From assembly GCA_025506515.1 (NCBI GenBank), contig CM046454.1, positions 33,252,022-33,316,021 of the forward strand: 64,000 nucleotides of DNA. The letters are read 5' to 3'. Shown here in pieces: positions 22,401-33,560 of this stretch (the stretch's first letter is position 1; every line of letters begins with the position of its first letter). Under the pieces are notes generated by a model. It was not told the DNA's origin, did not search any database, and was given only the letters and a program-made list of their open reading frames with translations. Position numbers and translations under genes: made by a program. This DNA comes from Flaveria trinervia. Its lineage: Eukaryota > Streptophyta > Magnoliopsida > Asterales > Asteraceae.

Positions 22401-23507
22401 TCTTTATAGGCATTTGAGCATGGTTATCCTCCTCATCTGAAGATGATTTGGATGCTTTAGAAGTGCTAGTTGACTCTCTAACTTCAGCAGTGTAATCATG
22501 GGTTGACAAAGGTTTGTTTGGTGATATTGGTGAGTGATAAGATGGTAGTATTGGTGATTGATGAGGTGGTGATATTGGAGAGTGATGATGTGGTGATTGG
22601 AGATGGTTGTAGGGTTGTTTGTGGTGTTGGTTGTGGTGTTGGTTGTGGTGTTAGTTGTGGTGGTGTTTGGTGTGGTTTGTGGTGTTGGTTGTGGTGTTGG
22701 TTGTGGTGTTGGTTATGGTGTTGGTTGTGGTGTTGGTTGTGGTGTAGGTTGTGGTGATGGTTGTGGTGATGGTTGTGGTGATGGTTGTGCAGCAGCTTGT
22801 TCTTGTCCTTGAACCTCTTGATTTATCTGCTGAACCATCCATGGAAGAAGAAGTGAGTGAGCCCCACTGTAAAAGTTTCTTGGATCCCTCTTCTTAATGT
22901 ATTTGTAAGATCTTGCATCATAGTGAGGAATATCAAGCACTGGTCCCTCATTAGCAATATCAGGGAATGATTCATTGATCAGGCACTGAATAAATATTGG
23001 ATACATCAAGAACTTGTATCTTCTCCCTTCTTGAATGTTTGAAATCAGACCATTGAAACATAGGCAGACATATTGAATGGCTTGTTAGTGCGAGAGCACA
23101 GATTGCTCATGATGTGGTGACTGGAATATCATTCCATACTGTCTTTCTCTTGGATAGGCAATGCTGAAACATGTGAATTAGGAATCTCCAAGGTAGATCA
23201 CTAATCCTTTAATAATTTGTTTAGCTTCATATCCTCCTTCCTAACCAATCTCAGCAAAGAATGTGGTTATTTCATCATTATCCAGCTCTGTTGGTGCATT
23301 GGCATCATCACCAAAATGTAAGCATCTTCTAACTGAATCTTCAGTGATCCTCAAAGTGTGTTCATTGTCATAGATAGTGGGTCTAACTGTGATGGCATAA
23401 GCTACCCTTGTACTTCAGATGATATCTCTTAGTCCCTCAGCTTCTAGCACATCAGGATTTACATACCCGTTGACATTATTGAGCTTGCTCCATGAAAGAT
23501 TTGGCAT
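19486..23507 (-). pseudogene. B env-position ORF of unknown function
   Basis: The ATG at 23507 opens MPNLSWSKLNNVNGYVNPDV, homologous to MADISWNKLHNVSGFLDPHV in A. The conserved core follows: FGDDANAPTELDNDEITTFF near 23290, FLMYPIFIQCLINESFPDI near 23000 and VLDIPHYDARSYKYIKKRDP. Then come a proline-rich repeat (22590-22800), charged and coiled-coil-like stretches (22133-20645), an LINEGYDPDEVFGMTYEGMK segment near 21080 and a basic domain (20406-19753) with YDEKTYEMVIERKWAGKEGA. The frame closes at 19486 at the PPT. The length is about 1340 codons, with many stops and frameshifts. Function unknown; no envelope-like signal or membrane segments were evident. It is the largest part of B after pol and so probably had a role when the element was active. 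Confidence 0.75.
22590..22800 (-). repeat. Minisatellite coding Pro-Gln-Pro-Thr repeats
   Basis: On the minus strand a 12-bp unit coding PQPT (with PQPS variants) is repeated about 15 times, near the middle of the B env-position ORF. The corresponding part of A lacks a comparable array, so it expanded within B. Confidence 0.85.
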
Positions 23508-23512
23508 GTAAT

Positions 23513-24047
23513 CTGCACAAGAGACATGTGTATCAGTTATAATGAAAACTCATGAGAGTCATTTATCAGTTTGACGTTAAATGGTCATAGATGAACTTTT
23601 TACATTACTATGCCATTGTTGTTAAATCAAATGGTGAATTTGTTGTTCAATAATCAAAGTTTCTATGATTGGACCATTTATTAGATGTTATTCCATTGAT
23701 TTGTTACACATTTTCTTTGTTCATCATGCTCTGTTTTTACACCAAATATAACTATGAAGATTTTTCATGATGAGTAAAATTACTATTGATTTGCATGTTC
23801 ATTGAAGTCGAAAAGGTGTATTATATTACATCAATAGCTTAAGTTTTTGTGTTCTTCATTATCATTCGGTTCCTTGTTTGATTTAGGTTTAACAGTCCGA
23901 AAGTTGGGTCTTGATGAAATTTTTTTTGGAAATTTCACCTTGTTTTTCGATGCAACTGTAGGTTAAGAATAAATGACAAGAACAGGTTGAGTGGAGTCAC
24001 ATAAATTTGAAAAGTATTAAATGACCTATTTCAATTCCTTTAAATAG
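23513..24047 (-). promoter_or_regulatory. B internal promoter and leader intron for the env-position ORF
   Basis: On the minus strand a TATA-like ctatttaaag (24038-24047) is followed by a leader. A GT-AG intron candidate has its donor at 23939 (aacaag/gtgaaat) and its acceptor at 23513 (cttgtgcag/attac), five bases before the ATG at 23507. Its length would be 427 nt. A has the homologous donor and acceptor at 50598 and 51056. Prediction only. Confidence 0.6.
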
Positions 24048-24104
24048 TCAATAATGCATTTTGAAAGATTTTACAAGTTTAAGAGCAAGTTCGGTCACCA
24101 CTGT

Positions 24105-24775
24105 ATCAATGCGGAAGGGTAGAATTTTGACTTTTGGTCATCCGTATTTGTTAACTGTAGCAAATACGAAATAAAAACTTTGGAATTTGACTATCCGCAT
24201 TTGGTCACTGTTGTAACTACGAAAGTTTTGTTACTTTTGATTTATTCTATCCGCATTTGGGTACTGTTGCAAATGCAGAAGTTAAACTTCGTTAATCATT
24301 GACTATCCGCATTTGTGTACTGTTGCAAATGCTGAAGTTAAAATTGAAAACATTGACTATTCGCATTTGTCTACTGTATTAAATGAGGAAGAATAACTTG
24401 TGATTTTGTTCAATATCATTAACACACTGTAGCAAATGCGGTAGTGTTGTTACTTGTTTCATCCTATCTGTATTTGTACACTTTGGCAAATGCGATAGAA
24501 CAATGTCAATCAGCATTTGTGCGGCTGCACCAAGTGCTGTTGACACACTAGGTCAACATTGCACTATAGCAAATGTGAGAGAGAGAGATGTTCATCAGCA
24601 TTTTTCTACTGTAGCAAATGCGGTAGAGTAAAATCCACATTTACTTAACACACTAATGCGGTAGAGTACAATCTTTGTCCGCATTAGTTTCTCTTTGTAA
24701 TAAAAAGATACTCGCATTGGTTAAATGCATGGGTTACCTTCACCCGCATTAACCAATGCACTTACCTACATTAAC
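24105..24775 (-). repeat. B spacer word array
   Basis: More than 20 copies of the catccgcattt/aaatgcggatg word occur over 670 bp, many in phrases such as ccgcatttgtgtactgt and tgttgcaaatgcggaag. This is the same word as in the B LTR. The array ends about 60 bp upstream of the internal TATA-like box. Confidence 0.88.
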
Positions 24776-26052
24776 TTTGAACTTAATCAAAAGTTAATGT
24801 GTCTGAATTGATGTTTCATGTTATGAAGAAAAGTCTTTGAGTGAGTTTTCTTATGAAGTTGTTGACTGTTGAGATTGTCAATTCTTGCTTGGATTGACTT
24901 GTATGTCATAAGTGATACAAGTTTCCTAATTTTGACTGATCTTGGACTTTTAGTGCTTCCAAGAGTCTGGATAGACTGAGATATAATGGTATGACTTTTT
25001 GCAACAACACCAAAATTCTTCTTGTTTTCTTTTGAATGTTAAGTTAATAAACAAAATTTGGACTTACTCAAAAGTTTTAAATTACTCCCCCTAAAGTTTA
25101 TATCCATATTTGGATAGAAACTTTAAAGATTTAAAAAACTTTTTGAATTTTATTATGCTTATTAATAATGAAGAGAATTATCTCTTTTGTTGGGATCATA
25201 TCAATCTTACATTACACATGTGCATCCTTTATGATTAAATGGACATGTTTATAACTTGAAGATTAAAGGTATGCTTGTCCTCTTAGACTCATACCAGGTT
25301 GATATTTTGATGCAAATGATATTTATCATGTTTTTGGTTGCTTTAATTATTCAATATGTACCTCACACACAAGCATGGAATGATCAACCATCCTTGTACA
25401 ATGTATGGTAGAACTTTTTCACAGCTTTTCTTACCACGTCACTTAAGTTATGAAATCTCATTTTCACTGATCCTCATTGGGATTCTTTTACTTTGATCCT
25501 TTTTCATGATGATCCATAATGGGATTCTTTTCACTTCACTTTGGAAGGTTATCAATGATAGGATTCTTTTGTTCATTCACTTGGAATGTATTACTTTTGT
25601 CGATTCATCCAATTTTGGATGTGTTCCACATTGGGAATCTTTTGGATCATAACATCTACACTATGTGCAAGTTTCATCAGGTCTTTGCTCAGCAAAACAA
25701 AGATGGAACATGATGTGGTGAAAGAGATTCATGAAGTATCATTATCTGGTGTGTTTAGGTTACTACACACACATGCATTCAGATAAGCCAATACATTCCT
25801 GTACTTTGTGATGAGTGTTTCACAATTGAATAAGTCTTTAATTCATCACTACATGTATCTTTTCTTCCAAGTTGAGCCTACCAACATATTTGGTAAGTCA
25901 TTTCAGTCTTTCACATTTTGAAATTAAGCACAGTGAATGATATAACGACTGTAATTATATCATTTCCCCTAGAAATCTTTTCTTCATCAAAATTGATTTC
26001 TTTTTGTGGTTTTTCTGATCTTTTTAATTGTTTTTGATTTTTTTTATGGTTT
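24776..26052 (-). other. B post-pol spacer, remainder
   Basis: AT-rich and non-coding. It includes the loose 40-bp repeats (aaaagaatcccaat-type, about 25470-25640) also found in A. The phrase gtgaaaaagttctacc near 25410-25430 is the intact version of the site at which B itself inserted into A. Confidence 0.7.
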
Positions 26053-28190
26053 TTACTCAAGGTTAATCATGCCAATTGACTGAACTAGGAATTCAAACCT
26101 ACTAGGTTCGAATGCCTTAGTAAAGAAATTAACTAATTGATTTTTAGTTGGTAGTTGAATCAATTTGATTAATCCTTTTTCACCATAGTCTCTCCAAAAG
26201 TGAATCTAATCTCAATATGTTTTGTTTTTGAGTGCTGAACAAGATTATTAGTTATAAAAACAGCTGTTGTGTTGTCAATAGAAATTGGCGTGTGCAAGAA
26301 GTTAAAACCATAATCAAGCATCTGGTTTTGAATCTAGAGTACTTGAGAGCAACATGCTGATGCAGTAATATACTCAGCTTCTGTAGTGGACACAGATACA
26401 TTGTCTGCTTCTTGCATTGCCAAGATACTAGTCTGGGACCAAGATATTGACAACCGCCAGAGGTGGATTTTCTATTGAAGTTGCATCCTCCATAATCACT
26501 GTCTGTGTAGGCATAGAGATGAAATTATCCTTCCTTTGGATACCATAACCCAAGAGCTGGTTTTCCCTTCAGATATCTGAATATCCTCTTCACTGCATTC
26601 ACATGTGATCTTTTGGATCAGCTTGATATCTAGCACACACACAAACACCAAACATAATGTCAGGCCTACTGGCTGTTAGATACATAAGTGAACCGATCAT
26701 TGATCGGTAGTGAGTCTGATCCACTGATTTGCCTTCAAGATCAGGTCCAATCTTCACTTTAGTATCCACAAGAGTTCTGATAGACTGACAGTCAACAAAG
26801 TGAAATTTCTTCAACATGGTTTCTACATATATTGATTGATTGATGAAGATTCCATCTACTGTCTATTGGACTTGCACCCCTAGAAAGAAGGAGAGTTCCC
26901 CTATAGCACTCATTTGGAACTTTGAGTGCATAAGGTCTTCAACTTTTTTGTAGAGTTGCTTGTTTATCGTGCCAAATATAATGTCATCCACATAGATCTA
27001 GACTAACAGCATATCTTTTCCTCTTTTTCTTCTAAAGAGAGTCTGATCAATCTTTCCTCTTTCATATCCATGTTCAAAAAGAAAATATGATAGAGTCATA
27101 TACCACTTTCTTGGTGCTTGATAAAGACCATACAGAGCTTTTTCAAGCTTGAAAACTCTATGAGGGAAATCTGGATCTTCAAAGCCAGGTGGTTGACTCA
27201 CATAGACCTCCTCATCAATGTTTCCATACAGGAAGGCACACTTTACATCCATTTGATAAATAGTAAATTTCATGGATGCAGAATATGCAAGAAAGATTCT
27301 GATTGCTTTTAGTCTGGCAACAGGTGCAAACACTTCTTCATAGTCGATTTCTTCTTCATGAGTGTATCCATGTGCCACTAGTCTTGCTTTGTTTCTAATG
27401 ACGATCCCTCTATCATCAGTCTTGTTCCTGTACAACCATCTGGTACCGATAGGGTATTGTCCTTCGGGAAGATCTACTAGTTGCCATACTTCTTGCTTCT
27501 TGAGTTGGAGCAATTCTCCCTACATTGCTTTAATCCAGCTATTGTCTTGAAGTGCCTCTTTGATGTTTTTGGGTACTGTTTGACATAGAAAGCATGAGAA
27601 CAAACATATGTTTGCAATACTTGACTTGCTTCTAGTCACCCTCCCATTAAGATCACCAATAATGGTTTTAGCTGGATGATTTTTGTGTATTCTTGTGGAT
27701 GGGATTGAGTCACCAACAATCAACAATCATTACATCACGATTGGAGACATTCAATTCATTATGGTCAGAGGCATATTCATCAGGTACTATTGTTGAATTA
27801 TGAAGATTGTCAACTTCTATTTCAGTTACTGCTACATCTTCAGCAGCATTGAGATTGCTTGCATCATTTGATGTACCTTGTGTTTCAACTGGAGGAGAAG
27901 CCTGTTTTTGATTTCTGATCTCATTTGATGAGTCATTTGAGTGAGATGCTACCAGGTTTGGACCTCTTTTAGTAGAAACACTAAGGTTTTATGATGGTTG
28001 TCTGATGGATCAGCTTGAAGAGGAACATCTTCATTCATGTGTTCATCAAAAATAGGAGGAATCAAGGGAAAATCATCTCTTCTTTCTACAGCTGACGAAG
28101 TATCATTTGAATGTAGATTTCTTGAATCAGACAAGTGAAATTGATCAAATGACTTGTAAATTTGTCAATATCAAACAACCAGCCAGGACA
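26053..28190 (-). pseudogene. B pol, 3' part: integrase tail, RT, RNase H
   Basis: On the minus strand the frame resumes at 28190 just after the C insertion, inside the integrase tail (WLFDID). It passes through the linker to a 171-codon open RT segment at 27513-26998 (QEVWQLVDLPEGQYPIGTRW and VSQPPGFEDPDFPHRVFKLE). An intact YVDDIIFG box lies near 26975, although an upstream codon is a stop. RNase H ends FEFLVQSIGMINLE at the stop at 26053. This is the better-preserved half of B pol. It still has frameshifts near 26600-26820 and in RNase H. Confidence 0.88.
28186..28190. repeat. Target duplication GGACA/GGACC flanking C, left copy
   Basis: GGACA here and GGACC at 40620-40624 flank element C. 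The intact pol of A (aatggtcctgactgg near 16045) shows the original to be GGACC, so the left copy carries one mutation. Confidence 0.85.
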
Positions 28191-28988
28191 TGCAGGATCG
28201 TTGAAGGGTGTAGAGTTACAACACAACAACACAAAGAGGAGATTAACTAAACTTAATCAAACAGTAACTGGATTAACCATGGTAAGACACTAAGAACGCA
28301 AGTAATGTAATAGATAGAACACAAAGAACACATGTATATGGTTTTCAAGAATGCAGTATATTGCTTTCTCTATGTTCTATTACAAGTGTTACAAAGCATA
28401 TTTAAAAGATACAAGAACATGAGATACTTATACTACATCCTAGAGCCGGCTATACTTTGAAAGTCAGCCGGATACAATTGACTAGACCCAAAACAAAATG
28501 AACTGTAAAGTCAAAAGGCAGATTGCCTTTTGACTTGTGACTTTGACATGCCATAGCTCACATCCTTATCTATTACAAAAAGGATAAAGTACATGAAGTA
28601 GAAAGTTGCAGACTCAAGAACTCAATGTATAGTTACCAAAAGCATGGACCTTTTCACCAACTCATGTAAGTTGGTGACCTTACAGAGGTGCAGCGGAAAG
28701 GTGTCCAGCTTTATGGAAAAGTACATCAGATAAAGCATGTATTAAAAGTCTTTGGAAGAAATCTGTCTTCATGAATTGAAGCTTCAAAAGACTTTGTCTC
28801 TAAGGCTTCGGAAGACTTCATATTTGGCTTCGGAAGATATTGGTCTTGGCTTTGGAAGATTTTACACTTGGAGTATTTTCTGTTGCATGTGTAAAACTTC
28901 CTAAGCATTCTTCTTCAATGCACTTGTACAACATGTAGGAAAGACATTGGATGTTTTGGTTGCATCAGCTTCTTCATTAATCTCTACA
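28191..28988 (-). repeat. C 3' LTR
   Basis: 798 bp. The minus strand starts TGTAGAGATTAATGAAG at 28988 and ends CAACGATCCTGCA at 28191. A TATA-like cttttaaatatg lies at 28398-28409. cttcggaag words lie at about 28745-28870. It differs from the 5' LTR by a few single-base changes and small indels. Confidence 0.93.
28745..28870 (-). repeat. C LTR word array (cttcggaag)
   Basis: Five or six copies of ggcttcggaagact or close variants. The 5' LTR has the same at about 40380-40500. The core ttcggaa and its reverse complement ttccgaa are both used in C. Confidence 0.8.
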
Positions 28989-29000
28989 AACTCCCCCTAG
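28989..29000 (-). other. C polypurine tract
   Basis: The minus strand reads ctagggggagtt directly before TGTAGAG. Confidence 0.85.
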
Positions 29001-29143
29001 GCTGATGCCACCAAAACACTTAGTAGACTTTAGATGTCAATAGTCCTCATTAGTATGATCACCAATCCTTTCTTCATAAGGTGATCAGGATCCTTCAGAC
29101 TGTCAAAGTGTCTTCTCATATCAAAGAGGTCATGCAGAGGCAA

Positions 29144-32100
29144 CTAAAACATATCTTGCCATGTGTAGATGTCTTCAGTTCCTTGATCTCTAATGACATG
29201 CCATCTTTCTGGATTTGTGGTGTATGTCCAAGATAAGATGGGTCTTCCTGATGCTAAAGGAGCTGTTTGAATTGGAGTTGATGTAGCATCCTCTGGCTGC
29301 ACAACCTCAAGATGTTCTGACTCATCCTGGGGTGTAGAAGAGGGTGTAGTCTTGTTCTTCTTTGGCATTGGTTCAGAAGCCATCCTCTTCTTTCTCTTAA
29401 CAGGTTTTAACTGAGAAGATTGGCCTGCAGTACCAGATTGATCTTCACTATCTTTCTTAGTTGGGACTTCCTCTCTCTCAGGCTCAGAAGAGAGGGAGGT
29501 TGACCCTGATGTCGATCAGAAGATGAAGCTTGCTGAGTTTCAGCAGGAGGTCAAGGTTGTGTTGTCTCTGGTTTGTCAACCTTAACCTCCACTATAGGTG
29601 GGGCTTGACTTGGAGTGGAGTGTGAGTCAATGAGCTCTCCACTTTTGATCTTCTGCTTGATCACCCTAATATGCTCATCAATAGTGGATAGAGACATGGG
29701 GCCAAGTCTCCTTCCGAAGAATCCATGTAGCTTCAAGAAGCTCATCATCCTCTGCCTATCAGCAGACTTTTTCATGCTCTTTTGGATGATAGCTCTTGAT
29801 TTTGCAGCTTCTTCCCTTAGTTTCTCTTAGTTGTCTTCTGTTCTTGATTATCTCAAGTTCAAGCTGTTTTAAGTACTCAAACTCAACATAGTCATAGGAC
29901 AAGGGAAGGAGTGCATATGCCTGATAGAAGCTTGTGGCACTCAGGTAGTTGATCATCTTGTTCCTTTCTTCTTCTTTGTCTACCTGAGGTTCTTGTTGAA
30001 CCACATCTTCTTATGTAGGACTTTCCTGAACTGGGGAGTGGGTAGGCATATCCTTGTACAGTCTTTTTCTTCTTCTCTCTTTTTTGACATGTACTAGAAG
30101 CTCTACATCTTCTGCCTCATTCTTCTCCTTTGACCTTTCCAGATCAACCAGCTTATTTAGCTCTTTTAAGGGGAGAGAGATGACACTGTCTATGTCATAG
30201 TTCCTTGTCTGCGGGTAATTTATCCTGACTGCCCTTAACTCGTCATTCTGAGTATCTGGTCTGGGGGCAGCCTTAATAGCACACTCCATGAGTCTTGAAG
30301 ACTCAGCAGAGGAACTTTCTCCCCTTAGCCTCCTTTTCCTCTCTCTCTCTCCTCCTCCTCCTCAATCTCCTCAGATGTCATCTTTCTTTTCCCTTTGTCA
30401 CTCACAGACCTTTGTGACTCAAGGTGGAGAGAGCTTTGGCCTTCACTACTTGTTGCAGCATCTAAGCTCTGGCCAGAGAGAGGTTGAGAAGCACCTTCAC
30501 CAGCAGGTGTCTCAATAGGAGTGTGGATCTCTGCAGCAGTTGATGATGATGAGACAGGGGTCTCAGGTTTTGTCACTGGGCCTTCAATCAAGGTTTCCCC
30601 TATGAAACTAATCTTAGGGTCTGTCTCAACATCCAGTTGACCGATGGCTTTGCCTGATTGCCTAAGTCTCCTTCTTAAGCTAAACTCTGCATTGATCCTG
30701 TCTTGTATTCTTTGAGCCAGTCTGTCAACTTGTCTTGATTAGCTTGGGTTGACAAGTGGCATGTTGACTAAATCCAGACCTTCATAGTAGTTCAAGGTTT
30801 GAAAATTGAAGACTTCTTGTTGTCCTTGAACTCTTATGATGATTAGGGCTTTCCTGATGTTGTCATACCTCCACCCAATGATGTGATTGGAAGATGATGA
30901 AGATGACATAGCCCTTGGTATCCCATCCTCAAACAGACTCCGTATGAAGGAGTCAATGTAGTCCACATCAATGTGAACTTGACGACGTTGCTGAGAATTC
31001 ACAATTGCAAGTGAGGATGGTGAGTCCTCAATGTCCACTCTCTTTGAAGAACTCCTAGGTTTTGTGGCTGTAATAACTTTCACCCCCTTTTTGGTAGCAT
31101 CACCCACTTGCATAGGTGAGCTGGAAGATAGGTCAATCACATCCACAGGTTCTTGTGTTCTTGGTTGAGCATTTCTTAAGGGTCTCCCAGCTAGTTTTTC
31201 CTTAAGATATGAAATCTCACGTTGCTGAACATTGATCCTGTTGTGTAAGGTAGTCACCTGAGATTCAAGGTGACTAACCTTTTAGACTAAATAGGAGCAT
31301 GTTTTAGTCAGTTCGTGCACCTTTAGTCTCTGATTCCCCTCATCTTCATCAGAAGACTCCTTAGGGGATAGGATGAGTGGAACAAAGTCCTCTCTCTCAC
31401 CACCAGCTTCAGGTTCTTGGCTGCTGGTTTTCCTCTGCTCACTGGCAATCTCAGTTGAGATGTCAGTGGGCTGAGTTGCCATGGTTGAGGTCTTAATGAT
31501 GTAATCACTTTCAGAAGTGAGAGCCTCTTCCATATGGATATCCTGAACAGGTTCAAAAGTGTCCACCTCAGTTGTAGGTGACTGATGTGGGATAGATGTA
31601 GGAGACTCAGGAGCATTCATCTCTCTTTGAGTAGGGGTAAAAAAGAGAGACTCATTATACTCACTAAAACCTAGATCTTCATCAGTATAGAAGTCAAGGT
31701 GGGGAATTGGTTTGTTGAGATCTATAGGCTGGGGATGGTAACTGTCCCTTGAAGGTTGATCGCTTGAGTGTTGAGACTCAGAGTGATGGCTTAAGGTAGT
31801 TGGGCTAATGAGCTCATCAGGCTGAGCATGGGGAACCTCAGCACTGATTCTTGAAGTGATGGGAGTGGTCTACTCCTTAGGAGAAGTGGGAGCTCCAGTG
31901 TCCACTTCTTCCTGTATGGGTGAGTATATGGGGGCCTCCACAGACTGAATAGCCTGAGCAGGGGTTCGTTTGGATTTTCTTTGGTAAGTGATGGTGATTT
32001 GAGGATGTGTGGGTGGTTGGGAGGTAGCAGCTGTGGGCTCAACACTAGCTTGTGTTGCTAGGTTGTCACCTTGAGCAATGAGCTCTAACATTTTTGGGAC

Positions 32101-32854
32101 AAGGGCTGTTTCTACCCCAGAGAAGCCAACAATGGGCTTCCTCAGTATTTTAAAGATGCCGAGCTTCATCTGTCCTAATTTAAGAATGTTACGTGTTTCC
32201 CTTAACTGTGAGCCCAGTTCACAGTTAAGAATGTACTGGACATATCCAGGAAACATGTAATACCCTAAGGAGTCTAAATTAGCTAGTAAATTTGTATAAA
32301 CAAACTGAGAATACCTGAATTTGACCCCCTGAATCATTCCATGGATTATGAAGGAGAGATCCTCAGGAATATGGTCCCATCCACCATGCTTGTTTGATAA
32401 GTTGTGGATGACCACATGGAGCAGGAATCTCCATTGGGATGAGACCTTCCCTTTCCTAAAGGTCTTTACAGAGAAACTCCATCATATCCCATTTGCTCAA
32501 AGGAATGATTGGCAGCTTCCTTTGGGAAAAACACCTCACCTTCTTCATCATCCAACTGAAGATACCTATTGATCATGGCCGGAGTGATGAAGATTCTTCT
32601 CCCCTGCACTGTGGCAGATACTGCCTTCTCCCCGTCCATAATGACCTCTAGGCAGGTCTTCCAGAATTCAAGCAGCTGATCCTCATAAAGTGGAGGATCA
32701 ATGGTTAGGGAGGTGAAGTAGTTAGACAGAGCTAAAAAACGACACACCTCTGAGAAATAAGGATCTTTCTCAGAGCGTAACAGAGCAACCTGATGTGTTG
32801 CCTGTGTAGCTGCATGGTAAAGTTGGGATCATTTCTGTGAGCAAGGTCAGCCAT
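29144..32854 (-). pseudogene. C env-position ORF of unknown function
   Basis: The ATG at 32854 opens MADLAHRNDPNFTMQ. A frameshift follows, then CRFLALSNYFTSLTIDPPLY, a segment ending RRIFITPAMINRYLQLDDEE (32747-32466) and the conserved core RFLLHVVIHNLSNKHGGWD with YYMFPGYVQYILNCEL (32415-31870). After it come a long Pro/Ser/Thr/Glu-rich region with PTH/PIQ phrases (32045-31282), heptad-like stretches (31257-30739) and a Lys/Glu-rich region (30289-29551). The last segment (MASEPMPKKNKTTPSS to TWQDMF) stops at 29144. The span is about 1240 codons, with roughly eight frame breaks. It is homologous in position and in core motifs to the ORFs of A, B and E, but strongly diverged. Function unknown. 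Confidence 0.75.
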
Positions 32855-32980
32855 TTTGAGGTAGCTTAAAGATGAAGAAAGAAAGAAGAAAGAAATTTTA
32901 GAGAGAAATTGGGTTTTTAGGTTTGGAGGAAGAACATATGATAGAAAGAGGGGAAACCGTTGGGTTTATATGTGAGAGGG
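32855..32980 (-). promoter_or_regulatory. C internal promoter of the env-position ORF
   Basis: The minus strand has cacatataaaccca (32962-32975), a good TATA box, about 110 bp before the ATG at 32854. The leader is pyrimidine-rich (ttctttcttctttctttctt-like), as in plant leaders. No intron is needed here. The word array begins about 70 bp upstream of the TATA box. Confidence 0.65.
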
Positions 32981-33039
32981 ATTTCAGGTAAAGTTTAATG
33001 GAAGAGGATAAACTTTGAAATCTGGACTTCGGTCCTACC

Positions 33040-33430
33040 CTCTTAAAAAGTAGTTTACTTTTGCTCAAAAGTAGTTTTCTTGGAAGTCAAAAAGCTTCCA
33101 AAAGTTAATTATCTTCGGAAGTTTTAATTAAAAAGCTTCCGAAGCTAAAATGACTTCGGAAGAATTTCCTGAGAGTTTTGAGAATTTTGCTTCGGAAGAG
33201 AAATTAAAACTTGAATGCTTTGTATATAACAACAAAGCTTCCAAGAGTTAATTTTGCTTCGGAAATAAATGGTCCTTGGAAATAAGTAAGTGTCTGAGAC
33301 AAGTGTTTAAGATTCGAAAGATAAATCTGAACGCTCTTCCGAAGGTAAATTTCTTAGATAGTTATTTATTTTGAAGGCATGATTTGCTTTCGAAGTTAAA
33401 AGCATAACTTCCGAAGTATCAGAATTTTTC
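33040..33430 (-). repeat. C spacer word array
   Basis: About 14 copies of cttcggaag, cttccgaag or one-base variants, in both orientations, over 390 bp. This is the same word as in the C LTR. Confidence 0.85.
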
Positions 33431-33560
33431 AAGAATCTAAGGAAAGACTTCAAAAAGAAATTTTTATCCAAAGAAAACATTGAGCTTATGAAAGTGATGA
33501 ACTAGACAACTTAGGACACACATATTTTAAGAAATAATACGAATTAGTTTTAAGAAAAGC

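Noticed and set aside
22503..22842. Plus-strand ORFs rich in Cys, Val and Gly
   Set aside because: They are shadows of the Pro-Gln-Pro-Thr minisatellite on the other strand.
24105..24775. Regularly recurring short repeats resembling a CRISPR array
   Set aside because: The words are about 10-14 bp, degenerate, in both orientations and irregularly spaced, in a plant retrotransposon spacer. There are no cas genes.
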